Positions 17,216-29,514 of a DNA stretch of 64,000 bases are shown in pieces. Origin of the DNA: Aquabacter sediminis (GTDB taxonomy: Bacteria > Pseudomonadota > Alphaproteobacteria > Rhizobiales > Xanthobacteraceae); assembly GCF_028863665.1 (NCBI RefSeq), contig NZ_JARBFX010000006.1:62001-126000 (forward strand), written 5' to 3'. Positions within the stretch are counted from its first letter, which is position 1. Every line of letters begins with the position of its first letter. The notes beneath the pieces are model-generated. The model saw only the letters and a list, made by a program, of their open reading frames with translations, was not told where the DNA came from and did not search any database. The position numbers and the translations under genes are program-made.

Positions 17216-18756
17216 TCCGCCTCGTCCTCCTTCTCGTTTCACTCGCCCTCATCGCCTTCGGCGCCGCCTGGATCGCCGATCGGCCGGGAGAGATGGTGAT
17301 CGTCTGGCAGGGCTGGCGCCTGGAGACCACGGTCCCCGTGGCGCTGGCCGCGCTCGCCTTGTTCTCCGGCGTGCTCATCCTGGTCTGGCGGCTCATCTCC
17401 TTCATCTTCTCCTCGCCTCGCCTCCTGGCGCGCTTCTCGCGCCGTCGGCGGCGGGAGAAGGGATGGGACGCCATTTCTCGCGGCCTCCTGGCCATCGGAG
17501 CGGGAGACGCCGCCGCTGCCCGCCGGGCGCGCGATGATGCCGCCCGCTACCTGCCGCACGAGCCCCTGACCCATCTGCTGGCGGCCCAGTCCGCCCAGTT
17601 CGATGGCGACCGGGACGTTGCCGTTCAGTCCTTCCGGCTGATGCTGGAGGCGCCTGAAACCCGCATCCTCGCGCTCCGCGGCATGCAGATGGAGGCTCGC
17701 CGGGCCGGCGATCTCCCCGCCGCCCGCACATTGGCCGAGGAGGCCGCCAACCTCGCCCCGGCCCTGCCCTGGGCGGTGGACGCGGTCATCGAGGCGCGCT
17801 GCGCCGATGGCGACTATGCCGGCGCCCGCGAGACGCTGGAGCGGCAAATGGCCGCCCGTGGCATCGACAAGATCCAGTATCGCCGCCGCCGCGCGGTGCT
17901 GCTGGCGGCCGAGGCGATGGCCATCGAAACCAGCGACCCGGCTCTGGCGCGTGAACGCGCGGTGGAGGCGGTGCGCCTGGCGCCAAGCCTTGTGCCCGCC
18001 GCCACGGTGGCCGGGCGGCTGCTGGGCCAGGCCGGCGAGATGAAGAAGGCCGCCAAGATTCTCACCGCCGCCTACGAGGCGACGCCTCATCCCGAACTGG
18101 CCGAGGTCTATGCCCATCTGCGTCCGGGCGACGCCGCAGCGGACCGCCTGAAGCGGGTGCGTGTCCTGGCGGCGACGGTTCCAGATCATTTCGAGAGCCG
18201 CATCGCCCTCGCCCACGCGGCCATGGACGCGCAGGAATATCAGGAGGCCCGGGCCGTCCTCCAGCCGCTGGCCATGGAACCCACGCAGCGCATCTGCCTG
18301 TTGATGGCGGAGCTGGAAGCCAGCGAGAATGCCGATGTGGGCAAGGCGCGGGAATGGGCAGCGCGGGCCCTGCGCGCGCCTCGCGATCCGGCCTGGATCG
18401 CCGATGGCGTGGTCTCCGAGCATTGGGCGCCTGTCTCCCCCGTAACCGGCAAGCTCGACGCCTATGTGTGGGAGGTGCCGCCGGGCGTCACCGCCACGCC
18501 GCTCATCGAGCACGAAGCCGAGCGCCTGCGCGCCGCCATCGCCGCCGTGCCTCCGCCCAAGCCCGCCATCGTCCCCAACCCGGAACCGGCGAAGCCCTTA
18601 GAGACGGAGCCTGTCGAGGAAGCCAAGGCCGAGGCTGCGCCACTGCGTCCCGAGCCCAAGGCGGCGCCCATAGTGGCCATGCCGCCCCTTCCAGACGATC
18701 CTGGCCCCCTTCGGCCGGAGGAGGATGTGGAAGCCCGCCGCCCGGCAGCGCTCTAG
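17212..18756 (+). CDS. hemY: HemY-type TPR membrane protein
   Basis: A 514-residue protein with two N-terminal membrane segments (about residues 2-22 and 41-65), joined by the ADRPGEMVIVWQGWRLET loop that marks the HemY N-terminal domain. A long TPR-like helical repeat region (about 90-400) follows. The tail after about 430 is proline- and glutamate-rich. This is the proteobacterial HemY of the hemCDX(Y) operon, not protoporphyrinogen oxidase. Its role in haem synthesis or membrane organisation is not well defined. It overlaps mic60 by 4 bp (ATG/TGA type), so translation is probably coupled. Confidence 0.88.
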   Translation: MIRLVLLLVSLALIAFGAAWIADRPGEMVIVWQGWRLETTVPVALAALALFSGVLILVWRLISFIFSSPRLLARFSRRRRREKGWDAISRGLLAIGAGDAAAARRARDDAARYLPHEPLTHLLAAQSAQFDGDRDVAVQSFRLMLEAPETRILALRGMQMEARRAGDLPAARTLAEEAANLAPALPWAVDAVIEARCADGDYAGARETLERQMAARGIDKIQYRRRRAVLLAAEAMAIETSDPALARERAVEAVRLAPSLVPAATVAGRLLGQAGEMKKAAKILTAAYEATPHPELAEVYAHLRPGDAAADRLKRVRVLAATVPDHFESRIALAHAAMDAQEYQEARAVLQPLAMEPTQRICLLMAELEASENADVGKAREWAARALRAPRDPAWIADGVVSEHWAPVSPVTGKLDAYVWEVPPGVTATPLIEHEAERLRAAIAAVPPPKPAIVPNPEPAKPLETEPVEEAKAEAAPLRPEPKAAPIVAMPPLPDDPGPLRPEEDVEARRPAAL

Positions 18757-18882
18757 AAGTGCCCCAGCGGTGCGCCCTGGCGCACCGCTCCAGCCTGTCG
18801 GCGCGCCCGGCGGCGGGATTGAAATCCGGAGCGGAGGCCGCTGCGCCTTGTGGGGTTTCGGCGCCGGTGCTATGCGGCGCGG

Positions 18883-20688
<1,806 letters not shown>

Positions 20689-20719
20689 GCCGGGGCCGAC
20701 ACCGGGGGGCGAGGTCAAT

Positions 20720-20741
20720 GGGCGGCTCCAGGGAGCCGCCC
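20720..20741. terminator. bidirectional terminator-like hairpin between lepA and the permease gene
   Basis: A perfect inverted repeat, GGGCGGCTCC-AG-GGAGCCGCCC, lies between the two convergent genes, 32 bp after lepA and 4 bp before the permease stop. It lacks a long T tract, so it may work as a hairpin for both strands rather than a classical intrinsic terminator. Confidence 0.6.
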
Positions 20742-20744
20742 GCT

Positions 20745-22022
20745 TCACTTGCGCAGCGCAGCGACCCCCGCATGGATGGCCCCGGCCAGGACAAGCGCGG
20801 GCAAGGTGGCGCCCAGGTCGGGCGCCCAGTTGGAAATGCCGTGAAAAAGCGCCACGCCGCAGCCCCAGGCAGAGAGCGCTGGGACGCTCCAGCCGGCCGT
20901 GAACCAATAGGCCCCGCCGTGCCGGGTGATCTCGGTGGCGTCGATCCGGCGCCGCCGGACGAGGAAATGGTCCGCCAGCACCACGCCGAACAAGGGCGCG
21001 AACACCGAGCCGATCAGCAGCAGGAAGCCCTCATATTTGGCGAGCGGCACGGTCAGCGCGATGAACGTGCACAGGGCGCCGAAGCCGAGCGCCAGAACGG
21101 GCACCTTGCCGAACACTGTCCCGGTTGAGACGGCGGCGGAATGAATGTCGGCGAAGGCATTGTCGGTCTCGTCGAGAAGGATCAGGAGCAGCGCCAGTCC
21201 CCCGCCCGCGGTGGCCAGAGCGGTGACCAGCGACATCTCCTCGCCCGTGGCGAGCCCATAGGCGGCGCCGAGGCCGTAGAACCACACATTGGCGATGAAA
21301 TAGCCGAGCGCCGTGCCTCGGAACACGCCGCCAGGCGTGCGGCCGAAGCGGCTATAGTCGCAGATGAGTGGGAGCCAGGAGAGCGGCATGGCCACAACGA
21401 GATCCACCGCGCTCCCAAAGCCCAGGCCGCCCTCGGCCGGGCGGGTGAACAGGGCCCGCAAATCGTGCTCCGCCAGCAGGCGGAAGGTCAGCCAGCCGGC
21501 CGCCGCCAAAATCAGCCACAAGCCCCAGGCCCGCAGGAAGCGCCGGACGAAGGAGACGGGGCCGAGCACGGCAATGCCGGTGGCAAGTGCACCGAAGAGA
21601 ACGGTCCAGGCCATCGGGGCAGAGACGTCCAGCGCGGAGCGCACCAGCGCATCCGCAGCCTGACTCATGATGATGATCTCGAACGAGCCCCAGCCCACCA
21701 GTTGGATGACGTTGATGCAGGTGGGCAGCATGGCTCCGCGTACGCCGAGGGTCGGCCGCAGCATGGCCATGGATGCAAGGCCCGTATCGGCCCCGATCAC
21801 GCCGACCAGCGCCAGCAGGATGACGCCCAGTGCCGAGCCGGCCAGGATGGCCCCGAGGGCCGTCCCGAGGCTCAGGGCCGGCGTCAGGAGTGCGCCAGCC
21901 TGCAATACCAGCAGGCCAATGCCGAGGGAGAACCACAAGGCGAACGCATCCCGCGCGCTGAAGACCCGCTTGGCGGGCGCAACGGGGACAAGAGGATCAT
22001 AGGAGGAAGAAGCTGCGTCCAT
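20745..22022 (-). CDS. NCS1-family nucleobase/HMP permease (CodB/CytX-like)
   Basis: A 425-residue protein with about 12 predicted membrane helices, of the purine-cytosine permease (NCS1) family. The SWLPLICDYSRFGRTPGG signature in the middle is typical of CodB/CytX transporters, which take up cytosine or hydroxymethylpyrimidine. The cytoplasmic N-terminal tail is short and polar. The ATG at 22022 is preferred over an in-frame TTG at 22037. The TTG would sit inside the loop of a strong hairpin that abuts the ATG. There is no clear Shine-Dalgarno sequence, which is odd. No TPP riboswitch was found, so CytX identity is not secured. Confidence 0.85.
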   Translation of the reverse strand: MDAASSSYDPLVPVAPAKRVFSARDAFALWFSLGIGLLVLQAGALLTPALSLGTALGAILAGSALGVILLALVGVIGADTGLASMAMLRPTLGVRGAMLPTCINVIQLVGWGSFEIIIMSQAADALVRSALDVSAPMAWTVLFGALATGIAVLGPVSFVRRFLRAWGLWLILAAAGWLTFRLLAEHDLRALFTRPAEGGLGFGSAVDLVVAMPLSWLPLICDYSRFGRTPGGVFRGTALGYFIANVWFYGLGAAYGLATGEEMSLVTALATAGGGLALLLILLDETDNAFADIHSAAVSTGTVFGKVPVLALGFGALCTFIALTVPLAKYEGFLLLIGSVFAPLFGVVLADHFLVRRRRIDATEITRHGGAYWFTAGWSVPALSAWGCGVALFHGISNWAPDLGATLPALVLAGAIHAGVAALRK

Positions 22023-22023
22023 G

Positions 22024-22056
22024 GGGTCCACCGGCAAGCTGTGCCGTGGTGGACCC
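22024..22056 (-). promoter_or_regulatory. stem-loop abutting the permease start codon
   Basis: On the minus strand GGGTCCACC (22056-22048) pairs with GGTGGACCC (22032-22024), a perfect 9-bp stem. Inside it GGCA and TGCC form a second 4-bp stem around a 5-base loop. The structure ends 1 base before the ATG at 22022 and covers the place where a ribosome site would be. It could sequester the translation start. This is inference from complementarity alone. Confidence 0.5.
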
Positions 22057-22131
22057 TAGAGCATTTTCACGCGCTGTGGGAACCGGTACCCATAAGGAAA
22101 ATGCGCCGGAACAAGGAGATAGAACAGTTCC
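22055..22131. repeat. REP-like palindromic intergenic repeat
   Basis: The segment contains GCATTTTC (22061-22068) and its complement GAAAATGC (22097-22104), with a GGGAACCGGTACCC core between. It is flanked by CTAGA on the left and a partly matching ATAGAAC on the right. From memory, this AGCATTTTC...AACCGGT...GAAAATGC pattern is an abundant dispersed intergenic element in Rhizobiales genomes. Only this one copy was noticed in the window. Confidence 0.6.
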
Positions 22132-22334
22132 ATGCGCCGGCCCGACCCGGCTCACGCCTCGGGCCTGCCGCCGGAACAAGAGTGCCCCTTCCCGGCGCGC
22201 GTCGAGGCCCCCTTGCCCCGAGCGCGAGCGGGGCAAGCCGGCTCCGATGCCGCCGCGTCCCTCACGGCCAATGGAGAGAATGGGGCGAGAGAAGGCGTCA
22301 GCGGGCCATCACCCCCAAGCAATACCCCAAGCCA

Positions 22335-22883
22335 TCACGGGCAGCGCACATAGACCATCGTGCCGTAGCGCTTCGAGATTTCCGGATCGACCCACTTCAG
22401 GACGAGGACATTGCCATTGAAGGAGACCACCTGGCGGTCCCGCTCGCCGCCAGCTGGATCCTCGGCCGGGCCAATGAAGACCGGCTGGCCGGGTACCTGC
22501 TTGGAGATGACCTCGGTGAGCTTGTTGTCATCCGCCAGATACATCATCACGCCGCCATTGGGGCCGGCGGTGATGACATAGGGATTGGAGCACTGGGCGC
22601 GGGCCTGATTTTCCGTACGCTGCGCATCCTCGGGCCGGTGATAGGCCGCAAGGCCATAGCGGCCGACAAGGCTCGCCGCTGCAATCGGGCTAGTATATTG
22701 CGGAACGGCAGGCGCGGGGGGCGGCGGAGGTTCGGAGGCGCAGCCCGCAAGGGCAAGGGCGGCGACAAGGGCTGCCGCGGCAAGCCGTCCGCGAGAGGCG
22801 TGCCGACCCTTGCGGCCCTCGTTTCGACCCTCGTGCCCGGCACGCAACCTGCCTGCGAGCGATGAAGCGGGAGACCAAGACAT
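22335..22883 (-). CDS. putative lipoprotein of unknown function
   Basis: A 182-residue protein with a basic N-terminus, a hydrophobic stretch (about 34-46) and a lipobox LALAGC with Cys48. A Pro-rich linker (EPPPPPAPAVPQ) follows. The mature part is a small conserved-looking domain containing QARAQCSNPYVITAGPNGGVMMYLAD and ending in GTMVYVRCP. The two mature cysteines (in QCSNP and VRCP) could form a disulfide. The start is uncertain: the ATG at 22883 makes an over-long signal peptide, and a TTG at residue 13 behind CAGGCAGG is an alternative. I do not recognise the family. It is divergent from groES. Confidence 0.68.
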   Translation of the reverse strand: MSWSPASSLAGRLRAGHEGRNEGRKGRHASRGRLAAAALVAALALAGCASEPPPPPAPAVPQYTSPIAAASLVGRYGLAAYHRPEDAQRTENQARAQCSNPYVITAGPNGGVMMYLADDNKLTEVISKQVPGQPVFIGPAEDPAGGERDRQVVSFNGNVLVLKWVDPEISKRYGTMVYVRCP

Positions 22884-23087
22884 TCAACAACTCCGAAGCA
22901 CGCGCCCGAACCGCATCGCCGTGCTCCCGGAAGGAACCGGCGCCTGGGACCATAGGGCCTGTTGGACGCGGCGTCGATGCTCGATCCGGACAGAGGTCCC
23001 CGTCCGCCGCCGCCAGCCCGCCCGCCGATGGCCTCAAGATCGCCAATCTAGCGGGGCATCTCTTACATAAAGGTAAGGACCGCCTTC

Positions 23088-23116
23088 TTGACGGACCGCC
23101 GGGGCCATCCTATCTC
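23088..23116 (+). promoter_or_regulatory. sigma-70-type promoter of groESL
   Basis: A TTGACG -35 box (23088-23093), a 17-bp spacer and a TATCTC -10 box (23111-23116) lie upstream of groES. The expected start point is around 23122, just before the CIRCE element, which is the normal arrangement for HrcA repression. Confidence 0.7.
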
Positions 23117-23126
23117 CGGTCGCGGA

Positions 23127-23153
23127 TTGGCACTCTCCAGATGGGAGTGCCAA
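23127..23153 (+). promoter_or_regulatory. CIRCE operator (HrcA binding site)
   Basis: TTGGCACTC, 9 bases, then GAGTGCCAA: a perfect 9-9-9 inverted repeat. It differs from the canonical TTAGCACTC/GAGTGCTAA by one symmetric change. It lies about 48 bp before the groES start and directly after the predicted transcription start, so it would also be in the mRNA leader. HrcA itself is not in the window. Confidence 0.93.
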
Positions 23154-23201
23154 CATTCGCGGGCTCAAGGCCCGCAGGGATAAACTGAGAGGATCAGGCC
23201 C

Positions 23202-25296
<2,095 letters not shown>

Positions 25297-25312
25297 GATC
25301 AAAACAAAAAGA

Positions 25313-25340
25313 GGGGCGTGGCTTCGGCTGCGCCCCTTTT
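25313..25340 (+). terminator. intrinsic terminator of groESL
   Basis: GGGGCG (25313-25318) and CGCCCC (25331-25336), with an inner GC/GC pairing around TTCG, are followed by TTTT. An A-rich stretch precedes it, so it could also serve the convergent depolymerase gene that ends 6 bp away. Confidence 0.75.
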
Positions 25341-25345
25341 ACGTT

Positions 25346-26461
25346 TCAGCAGGATTCGGCATAGGCCATGGCCTGTGAAAGCGCCGGCACAACGTCGCGA
25401 CGCATTCGGGTGCCGTAGAAAAGCGAGAAGTGTCCGGCCCCCTTCACAAGGCGATGGCGATGGAAGGCTGCCGGAAGATGGGGACACAGCCTGTGGGCGG
25501 CCTCTGTCTGGCCGGGAGCGGCGATGTCGTCATCCTCCCCCTCGATGGTGAGGAGAAGGGTGCGGTCGAGGGCCGCCAGGTTCACGTCCCGCCCACCCAC
25601 CTGAAAAGGACCACCGGCCAGAATCCGCTGCCGGAACACCCGATCCACATTCTCCAGGAAGAATTCCTGCGGAATATCCATCATGTCCCAGCACAGGCGT
25701 GCGAGCGGGTATCGCATGGGATCGTCGCCGTCATCGGCCACCAGCTTTAGGGGAAGCTCTCCTCCCGTCAGGCCCTGCCGCCAGAGATAGAAGCCGAACG
25801 CCTGCATCTGGCGACGGCGGGGAAAGACCCGCCGCCCCGCGCCGGGAAAGGCGGCCGGCACGGTCTCGAACAGCCCCTCGTCGCCCACCGAACCGGAAGA
25901 GGCGAGCACACGGTCCAGATTGGTGGGATGGCAGGCCGGATCAATGGGGCCGCCGAGCAGGGACAGGCTGGCGGGCGCCTGCCCCTCAACCGCCGCCAGC
26001 GCGCTGGCAACCAAGGCGGGCACCGCGCCCTGACACACACCGACTACGTGGCAGGCCCGTCCCATCTCGGCGATCATGCCAGCAGTTTCCAGGCAGTTGG
26101 CATCGAAGCCGAAGGCACCGCGCGCCACGGGGAGATAGCGGGCGTCGGGCCAGTCGGTGACCGCCACATGGTCGGCGAGTCCCAGGATGGCCACCACCAG
26201 GTCCCTGAGCAGATAGGGAAAGGCGCCCGCGAGCGGCGCCACCAACAAGACGCTGCGGCGCGCACCGTGCGCGGCGCGGAATGACCTGAGCTGACCGGCG
26301 CCGAACACCCGGCCCACGGTTTCCTCCACCGCCACCTGCGCACCGGCAGGCCCTGCGACGGACCGGATGCCGAAGGTGCGGAAGGCCCCGGGATCGAGGG
26401 GCAGGCCAGCCGGCCCGGCGGACGCCCCCCAGGACGGATGCCGTTCTGTTTCCTCCATCAC
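25346..26461 (-). CDS. intracellular poly(3-hydroxybutyrate) depolymerase-like hydrolase
   Basis: A 371-residue alpha/beta hydrolase. The nucleophile elbow is GVCQGAVP near residue 140, with cysteine in place of serine. A V-C-Q-x-x-V-P box of this kind marks intracellular PHB depolymerases (PhaZ) of rhizobia and Cupriavidus. Further family traits are LLVAPLAGAFPYLLRDLV near 72, VTDWPDARYLP near 100 and the late KGAGHFSLFYGTRMR histidine motif near 345. It releases 3-hydroxybutyrate from storage granules. It sits alone, 130 bp downstream of the MarR-type gene on the same strand. Confidence 0.85.
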   Translation of the reverse strand: MMEETERHPSWGASAGPAGLPLDPGAFRTFGIRSVAGPAGAQVAVEETVGRVFGAGQLRSFRAAHGARRSVLLVAPLAGAFPYLLRDLVVAILGLADHVAVTDWPDARYLPVARGAFGFDANCLETAGMIAEMGRACHVVGVCQGAVPALVASALAAVEGQAPASLSLLGGPIDPACHPTNLDRVLASSGSVGDEGLFETVPAAFPGAGRRVFPRRRQMQAFGFYLWRQGLTGGELPLKLVADDGDDPMRYPLARLCWDMMDIPQEFFLENVDRVFRQRILAGGPFQVGGRDVNLAALDRTLLLTIEGEDDDIAAPGQTEAAHRLCPHLPAAFHRHRLVKGAGHFSLFYGTRMRRDVVPALSQAMAYAESC

Positions 26462-26590
26462 CCACCTGCCCTGTCAGGAGACCGGAATGGAGAAAGGATA
26501 CGCGCATCGGGCGGAAATACCGAAATCGGCCAAGTCCCGCAGGCCAGATGCGGGCGCGGACGCAGGTTTGCGAGGGGAAGCGGAGGCGGC

Positions 26591-27121
26591 CTAAAGGCTC
26601 GCCGCGGCGCGGGCCGCCTGGTCATAGTGGCCGGAGAGCGCGCGCAGTACAGCGGCCACTTCCGACAGCTTTTCGGCCGAGATGCCGGTGGCCGCCACGG
26701 TCGGGGTCAGCAGCGCTTCACGAACTTCGCGGTAGCGCCCGCACGCCTTGCGTCCGGCCTCGGTGGCGGAGAGGGTCTTCTCCTTGCCGCGGCGTCCGGC
26801 GGCGACCAGGCCGAGGCTCTGCAATTTCTTGGCGGCATAGGTGACGAGGTGGGTGTCCTCCACGTCGAGGACGAGGCACAGGTCCGCAATGGTCTTCGGC
26901 CGCTGGCGGTGCACCACATGATGGAGCACGAGGACATCGAGAGCGGAGAGGTCCGGGACCCCGGCAGCGGCCATGCAGCGGATCATCCAGCGCTGATAGG
27001 CATGGCTGATCATGTTGAGCCCGAATTCGAGCTCGGAGAGCGCCGGCAGAGCGCCGTCTGCCAGATGGGCCGAGGAGACGATGGACCCCAGGGAAGAGGT
27101 CGACAGCTTCGGTTCCGACAT
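26591..27121 (-). CDS. MarR-type winged-helix transcriptional regulator
   Basis: A 176-residue winged-helix protein. The helix-turn-helix region spans about residues 55-120, with RPKTIADLCLVLDVEDTHLVTYAAKKLQSLG and the wing GRRGKEKTLSATEAG (each described in parts). The ATG at 27121 is preferred over 27184 because the family-like sequence begins there and the upstream start would run through the TRAP terminator. It lies downstream of the TRAP transporter genes on the same strand and may regulate them. The ligand is unknown. Confidence 0.75.
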   Translation of the reverse strand: MSEPKLSTSSLGSIVSSAHLADGALPALSELEFGLNMISHAYQRWMIRCMAAAGVPDLSALDVLVLHHVVHRQRPKTIADLCLVLDVEDTHLVTYAAKKLQSLGLVAAGRRGKEKTLSATEAGRKACGRYREVREALLTPTVAATGISAEKLSEVAAVLRALSGHYDQAARAAASL

Positions 27122-27149
27122 GGACAGGCACCACTTTCGGCAGAAAAGA

Positions 27150-27173
27150 CCGGGCGGCCTTTCAGCCGCCCGG
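27150..27173 (-). terminator. intrinsic terminator of the TRAP operon
   Basis: On the minus strand CCGGGCGGC, a 6-base loop and GCCGCCCGG form a perfect 9-bp stem followed by TCTTTTCTG. It lies 8 bp after the dctP stop and 29 bp before the MarR-type start. It would uncouple that gene from the transporter unless it is leaky. Confidence 0.8.
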
Positions 27174-27180
27174 CGCTTTA

Positions 27181-28164
27181 TCACTTCTTGAAGGCCTCGA
27201 CGATGGCCTGGCCATCCGGCCCGGCCTTCTTCAGCCAGTCGGCGGTCAGCTGCTCGCCAATCTTCTGGAAGCCGGCCTTCAGCTCGGGCGAAGGCGGCTC
27301 AACCTTCATGCCATGAGACTTGAGCTGCTCCATGTACCACTTGGACTTCTCGATGGACGTCTGCCAGCCCCGCTCCTCGGCGGCGGCAGCCGCCTTGAGC
27401 ACGGCTTCCTGGGTGGGCTTGTCGAGGGCGTCGAAGGCGGCCTTGTTCACGAAGACGAGGTTCTTCGGCAGCCAGGCCTGGACGTCGTAGAAATAGGGGA
27501 TGCTCTCCCAGATCTTCACATCATAGCCGGTGGCGGCGGAGGTGATGAGGGCGGTCACCACGCCGGTGGCCAGTGCCTGGGCCAGTTCCGCCTGCTGCAC
27601 GGTGACCGGCTGGGCGCCGATCATCTCGCCAATGCGGGAGGTGCCGGGATTATAAGCGCGCCACTTGGCACCCTTCAGGTCTGCGAGCGAGTTCACCGGG
27701 TTCTTGGAGAAAATGCCCTGCGGGGGCCACGGCACCGCATAGAGCACCATCAGGCCCTGGGAGGCGAGCTTCTTTTCCACCGCCGGCCGGGACAGCTTCC
27801 ACAGCTTCTTGGAATCCTCGTAGGAGGTGGCCAGGAAGGGCACCACGTCGATGCCGAAGATGGGATCTTCGTTCTCGTGGATGGACATGATGACTTCGCC
27901 GGCCTGGGCCTGGCCGGTCGCCACCGCGCGCTTGATCTCCGGCGCCTTGAAGAGCGAGGCGTTGGGATGGAGCGTGATGATCAGCTTGCCGCCGGACGCA
28001 GCTTCCACGTCCTTGGAGAATTGGGCGAGGTTCTCGGTGTGGAAATTGTCGGCCGGATAGGCGGACGGCAGGTTCCACTTGGTCTGGGCCGCCGCAGGTC
28101 CGGCGGCGAGAGCGGCAAGGCCCGCGACGGCGAGCGCCGGGGCGAGGAAACGTTTAAGCGCCAT
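27181..28164 (-). CDS. TRAP transporter solute-binding protein (DctP family)
   Basis: A 327-residue periplasmic binding protein. The signal peptide is FLAPALAVAGLAALAAGPAA with cleavage after AAAQ (about residue 26). The DctP fold follows, with GGKLIITLHPNASLFKAPEI near 60, the PWPPQGIFSKNPV segment near 153, and the substrate-carboxylate arginine region KGAKWRAYNPGTSRIGEMIG near 172-190. The ATG at 28164 is chosen because it starts the signal peptide; the longer frame upstream is nonsense. It is third in dctQ-dctM-dctP. A carboxylic-acid ligand is expected; 5-oxoproline is a guess from the divergent gene. Confidence 0.92.
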   Translation of the reverse strand: MALKRFLAPALAVAGLAALAAGPAAAQTKWNLPSAYPADNFHTENLAQFSKDVEAASGGKLIITLHPNASLFKAPEIKRAVATGQAQAGEVIMSIHENEDPIFGIDVVPFLATSYEDSKKLWKLSRPAVEKKLASQGLMVLYAVPWPPQGIFSKNPVNSLADLKGAKWRAYNPGTSRIGEMIGAQPVTVQQAELAQALATGVVTALITSAATGYDVKIWESIPYFYDVQAWLPKNLVFVNKAAFDALDKPTQEAVLKAAAAAEERGWQTSIEKSKWYMEQLKSHGMKVEPPSPELKAGFQKIGEQLTADWLKKAGPDGQAIVEAFKK

Positions 28165-28198
28165 AGTCTGTCCCTCTCGTGTTTGGCTTGCGACGTAA

Positions 28199-29512
28199 TC
28201 AGCCCGGGAAGACCCAGCGCGGGAGCGCCAGGACGATGCCGGGGAACACCGTGATGATGGCAAGTGCCACATTGAGCAGGATGAAGAAGGGCAAGGCCGC
28301 CCTCGAAACGGCAAGCGTATCGCGGCCGCTCATGCTCTGCAGCACAAAGAGGTTGAAGCCCACAGGCGGCGTGATCTGGGCCATCTCCACGAGAATGACC
28401 AGGAAGACGCCGAACCAGACCAGATCGAACCCGGCCTGCTGGACCATGGGCAGGACGATGACGGCGGTGAGCACGATCATCGAGATGCCATCCACGAGGC
28501 AGCCGAGGATGATGTACATGATGGCCAGGGCGAAGGCGAGCATGTAGGGGCTCAGCTGCATGCCGTTCACCCAGGCCGCAAGGGCCGCCGGAATGCCGGT
28601 ATAGGCCATGGCCGCCGTGGTGAAGGCCGCACCGGCAATGATCAGCATGATCATGCAGCTGAGACGGGTCGCGCTCATGATGCTCTCGATGAGCGTACGC
28701 CAGGTCAGCGTCCGGCTCCAGAGGGCCAGCAGGAGAGAGCCCAGCACGCCCCAGGCCGCGCATTCCGTGGCGGTGGCGATGCCCAGGATGAGCGACAGGA
28801 ACACGCCGGTGATGAGCAGCAGGCACGGCAGCAGCTTGGCCGACTGCCGCATCTTCTCCCCGAAAGTCATGATCGGGTCGCGGGGCGGGGTCTTCTTCGG
28901 GTTGAGCAGCGACCACAGCGCGATGTAGCCGCTATAGAGCACCATGACCAAGGCGCCAGGGATGAAACCCGCCAGGAAGACCTGCAGCACGGAGACGTTG
29001 GCCGTCACCGCATAGACAACCATGGGAATGGAGGGTGGGATGAGCAGGCCAAGGGTACCCGAGCCGGCGAGCGAGCCCAGAGCCAGCCCCTTGTCGTAGC
29101 CGCGCTTGTCCAATTCCGGCAAGGCGATCTTGCCGATGGTGGCGCAGGTGGCCGCCGAGGAGCCGGAGACGGCAGCGAAGATGCCGCACCCCACCACGTT
29201 CACATGCAGCAGGCGGCCGGGCAGCCACTGCAGCCAAGGCGCGAGGCCGCGGAACATTTCCTCCGATAGCTTCGTCCGGAACAGGATCTCGCCCATCCAG
29301 ATGAAGAGCGGCAGGGCCGCGAGCGTCCAGGAGGCGCTGGCGCTCCAGACGGTGGTGGCGAGCACCTGGCTGATGGGCACCGGCGTCGTCAGCACCATGG
29401 CGGCGAGGCCCACCAAGGCAAGGCCGATGGCGATCCAAACGCCCGAACCCAGAACCAGGATCAGAAGGACGAGCAGAAGGGCGGAGAGTTGAACGAGATC
29501 AAGAGAGGGCAT
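28199..29512 (-). CDS. TRAP transporter large permease (DctM family)
   Basis: A 437-residue protein with about 12 membrane helices of the DctM/DedA-like transporter family. The GSGTLGLLIPPSIPMVVYAV signature near residues 140-159 and the late ITPPVGFNLFVLQSM segment near 377 are diagnostic. It drives sodium- or proton-coupled uptake of the ligand delivered by the binding protein. The gene starts 2 bp after dctQ ends. Confidence 0.94.
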   Translation of the reverse strand: MPSLDLVQLSALLLVLLILVLGSGVWIAIGLALVGLAAMVLTTPVPISQVLATTVWSASASWTLAALPLFIWMGEILFRTKLSEEMFRGLAPWLQWLPGRLLHVNVVGCGIFAAVSGSSAATCATIGKIALPELDKRGYDKGLALGSLAGSGTLGLLIPPSIPMVVYAVTANVSVLQVFLAGFIPGALVMVLYSGYIALWSLLNPKKTPPRDPIMTFGEKMRQSAKLLPCLLLITGVFLSLILGIATATECAAWGVLGSLLLALWSRTLTWRTLIESIMSATRLSCMIMLIIAGAAFTTAAMAYTGIPAALAAWVNGMQLSPYMLAFALAIMYIILGCLVDGISMIVLTAVIVLPMVQQAGFDLVWFGVFLVILVEMAQITPPVGFNLFVLQSMSGRDTLAVSRAALPFFILLNVALAIITVFPGIVLALPRWVFPG

Positions 29513-29514
29513 GG

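Noticed and set aside
22038..22334. TPP riboswitch upstream of the CytX/CodB-like permease.
   Set aside because: The conserved THI-box sequences (CTGAGA and the ACCTGATCTGG-type block) were looked for on the minus strand and are not present.
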